DNA of 19,934 nucleotides. It comes from an uncultured Clostridia bacterium (lineage in GTDB: Bacteria; Bacillota; Clostridia; Oscillospirales; Butyricicoccaceae). The position numbers were made by a program, and so were the translations under genes. Below, piece after piece: positions 1 to 7,626 of this stretch. How positions within the stretch are numbered: the stretch's first letter is position 1; every line of letters starts with the position of its first letter. The stretch lies in the NCBI GenBank assembly GCA_910589115.1, contig CAJUSB010000059.1, positions 1 to 19,934 of the forward strand, in the 5' to 3' direction. Under the pieces are notes generated by a model. That model searched no databases. It saw only the letters and a list, made by a program, of their open reading frames with translations, and was not told where the DNA came from.

Positions 1-156
1 TGGTGCCCGCCGCACAGGCGCGGGAGTCCAGAGGGCAGAGCCCTCTGGTGCCCGCCGCACAGGCGCGGGAGTCCAGAGGGCGGAGCCCTTTGGTGCCCGC
101 CGCACAGGCGCGGGAGTCCAGAGGGCAGAGCCCTCTGGTGCCCGCTGCAGAGGCGA
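1..156 (+). repeat. 45-bp tandem array of the palindromic intergenic repeat family
   Basis: Three full 45-bp units start at positions 1, 46 and 91, and a partial fourth starts at 136 and decays just before the ribosome binding site of the GH32 gene. The array probably continues left of the window. Each unit holds a short GC-rich stretch and a perfect inverted repeat, CCAGAGGGC / GCCCTCTGG, around a 3-base loop; unit 2 carries a few substitutions. Because 45 is divisible by three, the array reads as an open 15-residue repeat fused in frame to the downstream gene. A strong ribosome binding site after it argues that it is not translated. The same core recurs at 2502-2675, 9639-9740, 11067-11237, 11426-11522 and 13456-13556. 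Confidence 0.9.
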
Positions 157-176
157 ACGAATATAAGGAGGCAGTT

Positions 177-1583
177 ATGAACGCGTTACAGAAAGACTTG
201 AAAAGACTGACCGCTTTGGCCGAAATGGCAGATTTGCCGCACGATGCGTGGCGGCTCGATTTCCATTTAATGCCGCCTGTCGGCTGGCTCAATGACCCCA
301 ACGGATTGTGCTGGTTCCAAGGATATTATCACGTCTTTTTTCAATATGCACCGTTTCATGCCGAGGGCGGCGTGAAGTTTTGGGGGCACTACCGCTCAAC
401 CGATTTGCTCCGCTGGGAACAGTGCCCCGTTATGCTGTTCAGCGACCAGCCCTTCGATGTGCACGGCGCTTACTCCGGTTCCGCACTCTGCGAAAATAAC
501 GGCATGTACCTCTTCTATACCGGAAATGTGAAATATATGGGGGATTACGATTATATCCGCACCGGCCGCGGGCACAATACCGTATTAGCATTTTCCCCCG
601 ACGGCATCTCTCTCAGCTGGAAACGCCTGCTAATGGATAATCAAGACTATCCCGAAGGACTCTCCTGTCATGTGCGCGATCCCAAAGTTTGGAAGCAGGA
701 TGGTTCTTACTATATGATCCAGGGGGCGCGGACCCTCGAAGATACCGGCGTGCTGCTCGTGTTTGAATCACAGGATCTGCTTGACTGGAAACACATCAAT
801 ACCATCCAAACGCCCGAGCCGTTCGGCTATATGTGGGAATGCCCTGACCTCTTTGCGCTGGATGGTCACTGGTTCCTTGCCGTCTCGCCGCAAGGCGCAC
901 CCAAATCCGGCCCCGGTTTTGAGAATATTTATGCCTGCGGTTATTTTCCGCTGGAAGGTGATTTCCGGGGAAATGTCCGGCTGGGTGAATTCATCCCGCT
1001 CGATTATGGATTCGATTTCTACGCACCGCAAACCTTTACACATGAAGGACGGCGGCTGATGATCGGCTGGTTGGGAATGCCCGATGCCGACTATACGAAC
1101 CCAACAGCAGCCTACGGCTGGCAGCACTGCTTGACAATCCCACGCGAAATCAGGTATGATAAAGGCAAGCTGTGTCAATGCCCCGCACAGGAACTTACAG
1201 GGCTGCGCACAGATGCACAGAACTATCCGTTAGACGGCGAAACCCAGTTTACACTCGGGCAAACAGCCGAAATCATCGCCGAAGGCCAGCTTGCAGGGCT
1301 GACGCTTCCAGGCCTGGCGCTCCGCCTTGAGAATGGGCAGCTGCGCCTGGAAATCACCGAGGGCGGACACGGGCGCACCGTCCGTACCGCGCCCGCCGAT
1401 CAGCTGAAAGCACTGCATATCCTTATGGATACAAGCGCAGTTGAAATATTTATTAACCACGGGCGGCTGGTAATGAGCACCCGATGGTATCCCGCAAAAG
1501 GCCCTCGGCCCTGCGTGGTCTATGGCCAGGGTACAGTATCCGTACACCGACTGCGTGCTTTCGAGGTGTCCCGTCCGGTGTGA
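177..1583 (+). CDS. scrB: GH32 sucrose-6-phosphate hydrolase / beta-fructofuranosidase
   Basis: A 468-aa cytoplasmic glycoside hydrolase family 32 enzyme that should cleave sucrose 6-phosphate (or sucrose) into glucose 6-phosphate (or glucose) and fructose. The three GH32 catalytic blocks are visible: WLNDPNG at residues 37-43 with nucleophile Asp40, RDP at 167-169, and ECPD with acid/base Glu221. A C-terminal beta-sandwich region follows, ending in a typical 'AVEIFINHGR' strand. No signal peptide is seen, which suits the intracellular form. The start at 177 is chosen because AAGGAGG lies at 165-171; the upstream in-frame extension is only the tandem repeat. The next gene, a HAD phosphatase, follows after 62 bases. 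No PTS or sugar transporter is inside the window, so the exact substrate is inferred. Confidence 0.9.
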   Translation: MNALQKDLKRLTALAEMADLPHDAWRLDFHLMPPVGWLNDPNGLCWFQGYYHVFFQYAPFHAEGGVKFWGHYRSTDLLRWEQCPVMLFSDQPFDVHGAYSGSALCENNGMYLFYTGNVKYMGDYDYIRTGRGHNTVLAFSPDGISLSWKRLLMDNQDYPEGLSCHVRDPKVWKQDGSYYMIQGARTLEDTGVLLVFESQDLLDWKHINTIQTPEPFGYMWECPDLFALDGHWFLAVSPQGAPKSGPGFENIYACGYFPLEGDFRGNVRLGEFIPLDYGFDFYAPQTFTHEGRRLMIGWLGMPDADYTNPTAAYGWQHCLTIPREIRYDKGKLCQCPAQELTGLRTDAQNYPLDGETQFTLGQTAEIIAEGQLAGLTLPGLALRLENGQLRLEITEGGHGRTVRTAPADQLKALHILMDTSAVEIFINHGRLVMSTRWYPAKGPRPCVVYGQGTVSVHRLRAFEVSRPV

Positions 1584-1645
1584 TTTTTCCCCTGCTCGCC
1601 CCCGCTCCTGGCCTGCTGCATCTCATCGACAAAAGGAGAAAGCAA

Positions 1646-2491
1646 ATGGATATTAAAATTTTAGCACTCGATTTGGATGGTACGCTGCTGACCGATCATA
1701 ACTATGTTTCTGCTGCCTGCCGCGACGCAGTACAGGCCGCGCGCAAAAAAGGGATACAGGCCGTCATCTGCACCGGGCGGAATGCTGCCGATTCCTATAT
1801 GTTCGGCGATCAGGCAGGCGGGGTTGACTGGGCCGTGACCGGAAACGGTGCGGAAGTGCGTTCCGTTCCGGACGGGCAAGTGATTTTTACGCAAACCCTT
1901 GGCGAAGCACTTTGCTTTGCGCTGGTTGACATCTGCGAGCGGTTCGGTACAGACCCCTGTTTCTACACCTCCGGGGCGGTTTATTATGGACGGGAGTTTG
2001 AACAGTTTATTTCGGATTGTGCAGCACTTGGAATGAAATTCGATTTTATCGAGCGGGAGCATTTTCACCGGGTCCCGGACCACGGCTGGCGGGCATTTGT
2101 ACAGGAAAGAAGCGGAGAAATCCTCAAAGCGATCCTGCACGCAAGCGACCCTGCACTGGTCGATCAAATGTATGCATGGATCAGGCAGGACGACCGGTTT
2201 GAAGCCGCGCCCTCTGAAATGTTTGGCGGGAAGCTGAAAAATATCGAAATCAACCGGAGCGGCGTCTCCAAAGGCCATGCCCTTGAGGTGCTTGCCAATC
2301 AGCTGGGCTGCACGATGGACAATGTAATGGCAATCGGCGACAGTGACAACGATTTAACGATGCTGCGCATGTCCGGGCTCGGCATAGCAATGGGAAACGC
2401 CCCTGCACACATCCAACAAGCAGCCAACGCCGTCACAGCCGCCAACACGGAAAACGGTGTTGCGCAAGCGATTGAACGCTATTTGCTCTGA
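1646..2491 (+). CDS. Cof-type HAD-IIB family phosphatase
   Basis: A 281-aa haloacid dehalogenase superfamily phosphatase of the Cof/YidA type, probably acting on sugar phosphates or similar small phosphorylated metabolites in the cytoplasm. Motif I is DLDGTLL with Asp9 as nucleophile and Asp11 as acid/base. The late 'GVSKG' lysine motif and the motif IV sequence GDSDNDLTML are intact, and the central region has the size of the C2B cap. The ATG at 1646 has AAAGGAG at 1632-1638 in front of it; the longer open frame upstream overlaps the GH32 gene and has no ribosome binding site. It is probably cotranscribed with scrB, where it may limit accumulation of sugar phosphates, but the substrate cannot be read from sequence. 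Confidence 0.87.
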   Translation: MDIKILALDLDGTLLTDHNYVSAACRDAVQAARKKGIQAVICTGRNAADSYMFGDQAGGVDWAVTGNGAEVRSVPDGQVIFTQTLGEALCFALVDICERFGTDPCFYTSGAVYYGREFEQFISDCAALGMKFDFIEREHFHRVPDHGWRAFVQERSGEILKAILHASDPALVDQMYAWIRQDDRFEAAPSEMFGGKLKNIEINRSGVSKGHALEVLANQLGCTMDNVMAIGDSDNDLTMLRMSGLGIAMGNAPAHIQQAANAVTAANTENGVAQAIERYLL

Positions 2492-2501
2492 CTTATACCG
2501 C

Positions 2502-2675
2502 CCCCACGGGATGGGCGGCCAAAGGGCGCTGCCCTCTGGACTCCCGCCCCTCGCCGGGGAGGCCGCCTCTGCGGCGGGCACCAGCGGGCGTTGCCCTCTG
2601 GACTCCCACTGGGGCTTTCGCCCCAGACCCCGAGATGCTTCGCATCTCCCCTTCGCCTGCGGGCGGGACGGGGGC
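2502..2675 (-). repeat. Long form of the modular palindromic intergenic repeat
   Basis: A GC-rich block almost identical in order and sequence to 11067-11237. It carries several nested hairpins: CCCCTCGCCGGGG, a GGGGCTTTCGCCCC stem-loop, and GAGATGC/GCATCTC around TTC. It ends in the reverse complement of CCCCCGTCCCGCCCGCAGGCGA, the leading edge of the short form found at 11426 and 13456. The CCAGAGGG/CCCTCTGG core occurs in the same reversed sense. It begins about ten bases after the HAD stop and ends about forty bases before the lipoprotein promoter. Open frames here on both strands are read-throughs of repeat sequence, not genes. Confidence 0.88.
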
Positions 2676-2715
2676 CTCCCTGTTTGTAAAATTGATTTCT
2701 TTTTCATGTTTTCTA

Positions 2716-2744
2716 TTGATTTTCACTGTCAGGTCTTTTATAAT
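2716..2744 (+). promoter_or_regulatory. Sigma-A type promoter for the lipoprotein gene
   Basis: A -35 box TTGATT at 2716-2721 and a perfect -10 box TATAAT at 2739-2744 are separated by 17 bases. Transcription would start near 2751, about 35 bases before the lipoprotein ATG. Confidence 0.75.
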
Positions 2745-2785
2745 AGGAAAGAGAGGATAAAGGATACAAAGGAGGCAGATTCCCG

Positions 2786-3436
2786 ATGAAGCGTATTTTT
2801 TTCATCTTATTGCCGGTATTTCTTGCGCTTTTTCTTTCTTCATGCAGTGGTATGGCCAAAGAAATGACTGCCGATGAGATGAAGGCCGAGCTTGGGGAGA
2901 TTACCGGCACACTCCCGGACACGGAAACTACAGGGGTCAACCTATCCCAGGAGGACACAGGCGGTTACAACGCAGACCTCCAGCTGACATGGAAGAACGA
3001 ATGCGGCCGGTTTTCGACCGAGAAAACGTTAGAATCCTACAGCTGGGCCGTTGCGCAGAACATATCGCAGAATATCGCTGATGTTTCTACAATTACGCTT
3101 TCGTGGATGGTACCGTATCATTCTGCAAGCGAGCCGTCGATTCAGCTGCAATACAAGAAGAAGGACGGCGTATTTGAACAGGTCGATATACAGGACCGGT
3201 TTACGGATAACACCTTTGGTGCGGATGCATTTACGATTACGGATCTTCCATCCGAGCGTGCCGGTTCAGGGGCGGGCTCCAGTGTGGGAAAGAGCACAGC
3301 AATTCCCTATCCATATCAGCCTCGTCACAAGGTACTGATCCTTCCGGTTTCCCATGCGCCGCGTCATAAATCTTATCACGATGGAACAGAGCGCGAAGAT
3401 GCCGCAGCCGTTGCCCAGGCAGCAGCACAGCCCTGA
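2786..3436 (+). CDS. Putative small lipoprotein, function unknown
   Basis: A 216-aa protein with a clear lipoprotein signal: positive N-terminus (MKR), a hydrophobic core, and the lipobox LSSC with Cys20 as the lipidated residue. It should be anchored on the outer face of the membrane. AAAGGAGG at 2768-2775 supports the ATG at 2786. The mature part, roughly residues 21-155, is polar and looks like a beta-rich domain. The last 60 residues are low-complexity with Ser, Gly, Pro, His and Ala and differ in character, so they could be a linker or a degraded end. I do not recognise a family. It has its own promoter and a hairpin after the stop, so it is probably monocistronic. Confidence 0.75.
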   Translation: MKRIFFILLPVFLALFLSSCSGMAKEMTADEMKAELGEITGTLPDTETTGVNLSQEDTGGYNADLQLTWKNECGRFSTEKTLESYSWAVAQNISQNIADVSTITLSWMVPYHSASEPSIQLQYKKKDGVFEQVDIQDRFTDNTFGADAFTITDLPSERAGSGAGSSVGKSTAIPYPYQPRHKVLILPVSHAPRHKSYHDGTEREDAAAVAQAAAQP

Positions 3437-3453
3437 CAATCATAATAATAGGA

Positions 3454-3480
3454 GACAGGCGATGATTTCGCCTGTCGATC
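3454..3480 (+). terminator. Possible terminator after the lipoprotein gene
   Basis: A 9-bp perfect stem, GACAGGCGA (3454-3462) with TCGCCTGTC (3468-3476) and a 5-base loop, begins 17 bases after the stop. The following GATCTTTG is only a weak U-tract, so termination may be incomplete. Confidence 0.55.
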
Positions 3481-3535
3481 TTTGTCAACTGTGCTCGTTA
3501 TTAAAACCGAAATCCCTGGAATCCATAAAAAATGC

Positions 3536-3564
3536 TTGACAATCGACGCAAAATCTTATATGAT
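3536..3564 (+). promoter_or_regulatory. Promoter of the T-box rsfS-leuS operon
   Basis: Perfect -35 TTGACA at 3536-3541 and -10 TATGAT at 3559-3564 with a 17-base spacer. The predicted start near 3571 places the whole T-box leader in the transcript. Confidence 0.85.
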
Positions 3565-3570
3565 AAACTC

Positions 3571-3860
3571 ATCTAATATATCCTTTGAAATGCGATGAAC
3601 GGGTAAAGTAATGGCAAAAACGTCCTTAGAGAGCCGTCGGGTGGTGCAAGACGGTGGCGGATGGCCATGAAACTCGCCCGGGAGCTGCCCGCTGAACGTA
3701 CACAGTACCTGTAGGCGCGGCCGGATGTCCCCGCCGTTACCGGGAAGGCATATTGTCAGATATGTAATGGAGTGGCCGCAGACTGCTGCGGCAAGAAGAG
3801 TGGTAACGCGGAGTTTACGCTTCGTCTCTTTCAGCGGAAGGGACGGGGCTTTTTTTATCA
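3571..3860 (+). ncRNA. T-box leader, leucine-specific (specifier CUC)
   Basis: A tRNA-sensing leader that lets transcription continue when uncharged tRNA(Leu) accumulates. Stem I can be traced: ATGGC (about 3610) pairs with GCCAT at 3663-3668, and CGGGT pairs with GCCCG, leaving an internal loop whose 3' strand reads GAAACTC. The codon CTC at 3673-3675 is followed by a purine, as T-box specifiers usually are, and would pair with a GAG anticodon. Reading the frame one base earlier gives ACT (Thr) followed by C, which fits less well and disagrees with leuS. The antiterminator consensus AAGAGTGGTAACGCGG is at 3796-3811; its TGGT (3801-3804) would pair with the tRNA ACCA end. An intrinsic terminator follows. 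Confidence 0.92.
3823..3856 (+). terminator. T-box regulated terminator
   Basis: Stem CGTCTCTT(T)C / GAAGGGACG with an AGCG loop, followed by GGGC and seven T residues at 3850-3856. It is the alternative structure to the antiterminator and lies about 60 bases before rsfS. Confidence 0.85.
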
Positions 3861-3917
3861 GCAGAGCGGTGCGGCAGCCGCCGGACAGGCCTGCACATTT
3901 TCAGAAAGGAGCAGTAT

Positions 3918-4283
3918 ATGACGGCACTGGAACAGGTAAAGCATATCATTGAAGCACTGCAGGAGCGCAAAGGACAGGAGATTGAGGTGCTCAAGGTGGA
4001 GCAGCTGACGACCCTGACGGAGTATTTTGTTTTCTGTTCAGCGACCTCGACGACCCAGGTCAAGGCGCTTGCTGACAGTGTAGAATTCCACATGAAAAAT
4101 GACCATGAAATCATGGTGCATCATACGGAGGGCTTCGAGTCTGCGCAGTGGATCCTGTTGGATTTTGGAGCAGTGGTTGTGCACATTTTCCTGCCGGAAT
4201 CGCGTCAGTTCTATAATCTGGAGAACCTTTGGAAGGACGGCACGCCCATACCGCTGTCCGAGCTGGGGCTTGCAGATGCGTAA
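3918..4283 (+). CDS. rsfS: Ribosome silencing factor RsfS
   Basis: A 121-aa protein of the RsfS/Iojap/DUF143 family, which binds ribosomal protein uL14 on the large subunit and blocks subunit joining when nutrients run low. Family landmarks are present in order: the TEYFVFCSATS strand near residues 33-43, the 'WILLDFG.VVVHIF' block near residues 78-91, and the 'FYNLENLW' end block. Length is normal. AAAGGAG at 3905-3911 fits the ATG at 3918. It is the first gene after the leucine T-box and is followed by leuS after 33 bases, so both should rise together during leucine limitation. The usual partners nadD and yqeK are not next to it. Confidence 0.92.
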   Translation: MTALEQVKHIIEALQERKGQEIEVLKVEQLTTLTEYFVFCSATSTTQVKALADSVEFHMKNDHEIMVHHTEGFESAQWILLDFGAVVVHIFLPESRQFYNLENLWKDGTPIPLSELGLADA

Positions 4284-4316
4284 CCGTGAAGGAAAACAAT
4301 TTAGGGGGAATATCGC

Positions 4317-6725
4317 TTGAATAAGTACGATTACAAAGAAATTGAAGCCAAATGGCAAAAAACGTGGGAGGAACGCGGTTCCTTCCACGCGTCAGAGGAC
4401 CGGACGAAAGAGAAATTCTACGCGCTTGTAGAGTTTCCGTATCCTTCCGGCGCGGGGCTGCATGTTGGCCATCCGCGTTCCTATACTGCGCTGGATATCG
4501 TGGCGCGGAAAAAGCGGATGCAGGGCTATAATGTGCTTTATCCGATGGGCTGGGATGCGTTCGGCCTGCCGACCGAAAATTTTGCGATTAAAAACCATAT
4601 CCATCCGGCAGTCGTTACCGAGCGGAATATTGCCCGGTTTAAGAGCCAGCTGCAAGCGCTTGGGCTGTCCTTTGACTGGTCGCGTGAGATCAGCACTACG
4701 GACCCGGCTTACTATAAATGGACGCAGTGGATTTTCCTCCAGCTTTATAAAAAGGGGCTGGCGTATAAAAAGGAAATGGCGGTCAACTGGTGCACATCCT
4801 GTAAGTGTGTGCTTGCCAATGAGGAAGTTGTGCAGGGCGTTTGTGAGCGCTGCGGTTCCGAGGTTGTGCGCCGCACCAAAAGCCAGTGGATGCTGAAAAT
4901 CACCGAATACGCCCAGCGGCTGATTGACGATTTGGACAAGGTAGATTATATTGAACGTGTCAAAACCCAGCAGAAAAACTGGATCGGCCGGTCTACCGGT
5001 GCGGAGGTTGATTTCGTCACTACGGAAGGCGACAAGCTGACCGTTTATACCACCCGCCCGGATACACTTTTCGGTGCGACCTATATGGTCATTTCTCCGG
5101 AGCATCCGGCGATTGAAAAGTGGGCGGAAAAGCTGTCGAACATTGATGCCGTGCGCGCTTATCGCGAGGAGGCTGCACGCAAATCCGATTTTGAGCGCAC
5201 TGAGCTGAATAAGGGCAAAACCGGCGTCCGGCTGGATGGCGTACGTGCGGTCAATCCGGTCAACGATACAGAAATCCCGATTTTCGTTTCGGATTATGTC
5301 CTGATGAGCTACGGCACGGGCGCGATAATGGCGGTTCCGGCACATGATGAACGTGACTGGGAATTTGCAAAGGTATTTGACCTGCCGATCATTGAGGTGG
5401 TCAAGGGCGGCAATGTACAGGAAGCGGCATTCACGAATGTTGAGACCGGGGAGATGGTCAATTCCGGGTTCCTGGATGGGCTCTCGGTTGCAGAGGCGAA
5501 AAAGAAAATTGTAGAATTCCTGACGGAAAAAGGCGTTGGGCATCAGAAGGTCAATTATAAGCTGCGTGACTGGGTCTTCTCCCGCCAGCGCTACTGGGGC
5601 GAACCGATTCCGCTGATCTTCTGCGAAAAGTGCGGCTGGGTGCCGCTGCCAGAGGAACAGCTTCCGCTGACCCTGCCCGAGGTCGAATCCTATGAGCCGA
5701 CTGAGAACGGCGAATCCCCCCTGGCGAAAATGACCGACTGGGTGAATACCACTTGCCCACACTGCGGCGGCCCGGCCAAGCGCGAAACGGACACCATGCC
5801 GCAGTGGGCTGGTTCGTCATGGTATTTCCTGCGGTATATGGACCCGCATAACGATAAGGCGCTCGCCAGCAAGGAAGCACTTGATTACTGGTCGCCGGTC
5901 GACTGGTACAACGGCGGCATGGAGCATACGACATTGCACCTGCTGTACAGCCGTTTCTGGCATAAATTCCTGTATGATATCGGCGTTGTCCCCACGCCGG
6001 AACCGTATGCAAAGCGTACCAGCCACGGCATGATTTTGGGCGAAAACGGCGAAAAAATGTCCAAATCTCGTGGGAATGTGGTCAATCCGGATGAAATTAT
6101 TGACACCTACGGCGCGGACACCATGCGTTTGTACGAAATGTTCATCGGTGATTTTGAAAAGGCTGCACCGTGGTCCTCAACGTCCATCAAGGGCTGCCGC
6201 CGTTTCCTGGAGCGTGTCTGGAACCTGTTCGATCAGGTGCAGCCGGGCAGTGCATATTCGGAACAGCATGAGATTTTGATTCATCAGACGATTAAAAAGG
6301 TCGGCGAGGACATTGAGGCGCTCAAGCACAATACAGCCATTGCGGCAATGATGAGCCTTGTGAATGCTTTCTATGACAAGGGCGTCAATCGAGCCGAATA
6401 TCAGACGCTGCTGCTGCTGCTCAATCCCTTTGCGCCGCATATCACAGAGGAACTTTGGGCACTGCTGGGTGAAACCGGTGAAGTGCTGTCCCTCCAGCCG
6501 TGGCCGCAGTATGAGGAGAGCAAGACGGTCGAATCAACGGTTGAAATTGCCGTGCAGGTCAATGGCAAGCTGCGCAGCACCATCCGCCTGCCGCTTGACT
6601 GCGGACAGGAGCAGGCTGCCGATACGGCGCTGGCCGATGAAAAGGTCCGCAACGCGATTGCCGGGAAACAGGTTATAAAAACCATTGTCGTCAAGAATAA
6701 GATTGTGAATCTTGTCGTGAAATAA
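4317..6725 (+). CDS. leuS: Leucyl-tRNA synthetase
   Basis: An 802-aa class I aminoacyl-tRNA synthetase that charges tRNA(Leu) with leucine. The HIGH-type motif is HVGH at residues 49-52 and the KMSKS loop is exact at 580-584. The CP1 editing domain shows the threonine-rich TTRPDT motif and VPAHDERD, so editing of misactivated amino acids should be intact. A Cys-rich zinc-type segment lies near residues 160-180 (CTSCKC, CERC), and a second pair of Cys motifs lies within the insertion after residue 430. The start is TTG at 4317, preceded by AGGGGGAA at 4303-4310; no ATG gives the right N-terminus. It is controlled by the upstream T-box together with rsfS. Confidence 0.97.
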   Translation: MNKYDYKEIEAKWQKTWEERGSFHASEDRTKEKFYALVEFPYPSGAGLHVGHPRSYTALDIVARKKRMQGYNVLYPMGWDAFGLPTENFAIKNHIHPAVVTERNIARFKSQLQALGLSFDWSREISTTDPAYYKWTQWIFLQLYKKGLAYKKEMAVNWCTSCKCVLANEEVVQGVCERCGSEVVRRTKSQWMLKITEYAQRLIDDLDKVDYIERVKTQQKNWIGRSTGAEVDFVTTEGDKLTVYTTRPDTLFGATYMVISPEHPAIEKWAEKLSNIDAVRAYREEAARKSDFERTELNKGKTGVRLDGVRAVNPVNDTEIPIFVSDYVLMSYGTGAIMAVPAHDERDWEFAKVFDLPIIEVVKGGNVQEAAFTNVETGEMVNSGFLDGLSVAEAKKKIVEFLTEKGVGHQKVNYKLRDWVFSRQRYWGEPIPLIFCEKCGWVPLPEEQLPLTLPEVESYEPTENGESPLAKMTDWVNTTCPHCGGPAKRETDTMPQWAGSSWYFLRYMDPHNDKALASKEALDYWSPVDWYNGGMEHTTLHLLYSRFWHKFLYDIGVVPTPEPYAKRTSHGMILGENGEKMSKSRGNVVNPDEIIDTYGADTMRLYEMFIGDFEKAAPWSSTSIKGCRRFLERVWNLFDQVQPGSAYSEQHEILIHQTIKKVGEDIEALKHNTAIAAMMSLVNAFYDKGVNRAEYQTLLLLLNPFAPHITEELWALLGETGEVLSLQPWPQYEESKTVESTVEIAVQVNGKLRSTIRLPLDCGQEQAADTALADEKVRNAIAGKQVIKTIVVKNKIVNLVVK

Positions 6726-6753
6726 ATTTTGTAAAAAAACACGGCATCAGGGC

Positions 6754-6782
6754 TTGACATTTCGCCCGTTCGTGAGTATAAT
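6754..6782 (+). promoter_or_regulatory. Consensus sigma-A promoter for rpsU
   Basis: TTGACA at 6754-6759 and TATAAT at 6777-6782 are separated by exactly 17 bases, a full match to the housekeeping consensus. Start expected near 6789, giving a leader of about 87 bases before the rpsU ATG. Confidence 0.92.
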
Positions 6783-6832
6783 AGGAGTATAGCTTTATAA
6801 GTATGTTTTGTGGCTGCTTATGAACTGTGTAA

Positions 6833-6857
6833 GCGTATGACCGGTAAACGGATACGC
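6833..6857 (+). promoter_or_regulatory. Possible leader hairpin just upstream of the rpsU ribosome binding site
   Basis: GCGTAT (6833-6838) pairs with ATACGC (6852-6857), and inside it CCG (6841-6843) pairs with CGG (6849-6851), leaving a two-base GA bulge and a GTAAA loop. It ends about six bases before the GGAGG at 6864-6868. It could control translation, but it may be a chance structure. Confidence 0.35.
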
Positions 6858-6875
6858 GCGGAGGGAGGGAAAACG

Positions 6876-7058
6876 ATGTCGGAAGTCCGCATTAAGGAAA
6901 ATGAATCTCTGGACAGTGCTCTGAGAAGATTTAAGCGTTCCTGTGCAAAGGCGGGTGTGCTTTCCGAGCTCCGCAAGCGCGAGCATTATGAGAGCCCGAG
7001 CGTAAAGCGCCGTAAGAAGTCGGAAGCAGCGCGCGCCAAGAAAAGAAAGTACAGATGA
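6876..7058 (+). CDS. rpsU: 30S ribosomal protein bS21
   Basis: A 60-aa small-subunit protein needed for translation initiation. It begins MSEVRIKENESLDSALRRF and ends in the usual Lys/Arg-rich tail (KRRKKSEAARAKKRK), matching the family over its full length. The ATG at 6876 follows GGGAGG at 6863-6868. An open frame extends 22 codons upstream, but that part contains the leader hairpin and the ribosome binding site. It has its own consensus promoter and its own terminator, so it is mainly a single-gene unit. Confidence 0.96.
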   Translation: MSEVRIKENESLDSALRRFKRSCAKAGVLSELRKREHYESPSVKRRKKSEAARAKKRKYR

Positions 7059-7062
7059 TTTG

Positions 7063-7098
7063 AAAATATCGGATGGCATTCGCTGTCCGATATTTTTT
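7063..7098 (+). terminator. Intrinsic terminator after rpsU
   Basis: AAAATATCGGA (7063-7073) pairs with TCCGATATTTT, with an inner TGGC/GCTG segment and an ATTC loop, followed by a run of T residues to 7098. It is five bases after the rpsU stop. Confidence 0.9.
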
Positions 7099-7137
7099 AT
7101 TTATGCTGCGCGCATGAGCATGCGGAAGGTGGGTATT

Positions 7138-7626
7138 TTGAAATTTTTGATTACAGATCTTTTGGAACTTCCCGGTGAGATTGCAGAAGTGTACAGGGCT
7201 GTGACACCGCAGGATAAGGTCTGCTGCTGCACCGGCTGTTTTGGCTGCTGGGTAAAAACGCCGGGAAAGTGTGTCATACCGGACGGTGGGGAATGTGTTG
7301 GCATCGGATTGAGCCATTGTAACGAACTGCTGCTCATCAGCCGCTGCTGTTATGGCAGTGTCAGCCCATTTGTGAAAGCGGTGCTGGATCGGGCGATTTC
7401 CTATCTGCATCCTGATTTTGTCATACGGGATGGGGAAATGCATCATAAGCGCCGATATCAGAACCGGCTAACGGTTTCCGCGTATTTTTACGGTGAAAAC
7501 ATCACAGAGGCGGAAAAGGAAACGGCACGAGGCTTGATTGCGGCCAATGCAGTCAACTATGACGGCACCGTCGGAGAAATCCGTTTTTTTGAATCAGCAG
7601 AAGGGCTTGAAAAGGTGATATTATGA
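7138..7626 (+). CDS. Flavodoxin-fold protein with N-terminal cysteine cluster
   Basis: About 162 aa, related to flavodoxin-like NAD(P)H:FMN reductases and iron-sulfur flavoproteins. The cluster CCCTGCFGC at residues 29-37, with a further Cys at 45 in 'KTPGKCVIPDG', is typical of this group, where it may bind an iron-sulfur cluster or act as a redox thiol. The TTG at 7138 is chosen because it follows AAGGTGG and yields the expected 'MKFLITD' start. Upstream in-frame ATGs at 7060, 7114 and 7120 overlap or abut the rpsU terminator. Its stop overlaps the next gene by four bases (ATGA), so the two are translationally coupled. No separate promoter is obvious; read-through from rpsU is possible. Substrate unknown. 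Confidence 0.78.
   Translation: MKFLITDLLELPGEIAEVYRAVTPQDKVCCCTGCFGCWVKTPGKCVIPDGGECVGIGLSHCNELLLISRCCYGSVSPFVKAVLDRAISYLHPDFVIRDGEMHHKRRYQNRLTVSAYFYGENITEAEKETARGLIAANAVNYDGTVGEIRFFESAEGLEKVIL

Noticed and set aside
1..156. CRISPR array
   Set aside because: The units are contiguous with no variable spacers and the same sequence occurs dispersed elsewhere.
3..176. 58-residue repetitive N-terminal extension of the GH32 protein
   Set aside because: It is encoded wholly by the 45-bp intergenic repeat, and a strong ribosome binding site (165-171) precedes the family-typical start at 177.
2354..2789. Several open frames across the repeat at 2502-2675
   Set aside because: They read through the palindromic repeat in several frames and recur wherever the repeat occurs; no ribosome binding site.
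4392..5762. 456-codon open frame antisense to leuS
   Set aside because: It lies entirely within leuS, has no ribosome binding site or recognisable domain, and arises from leuS codon bias.
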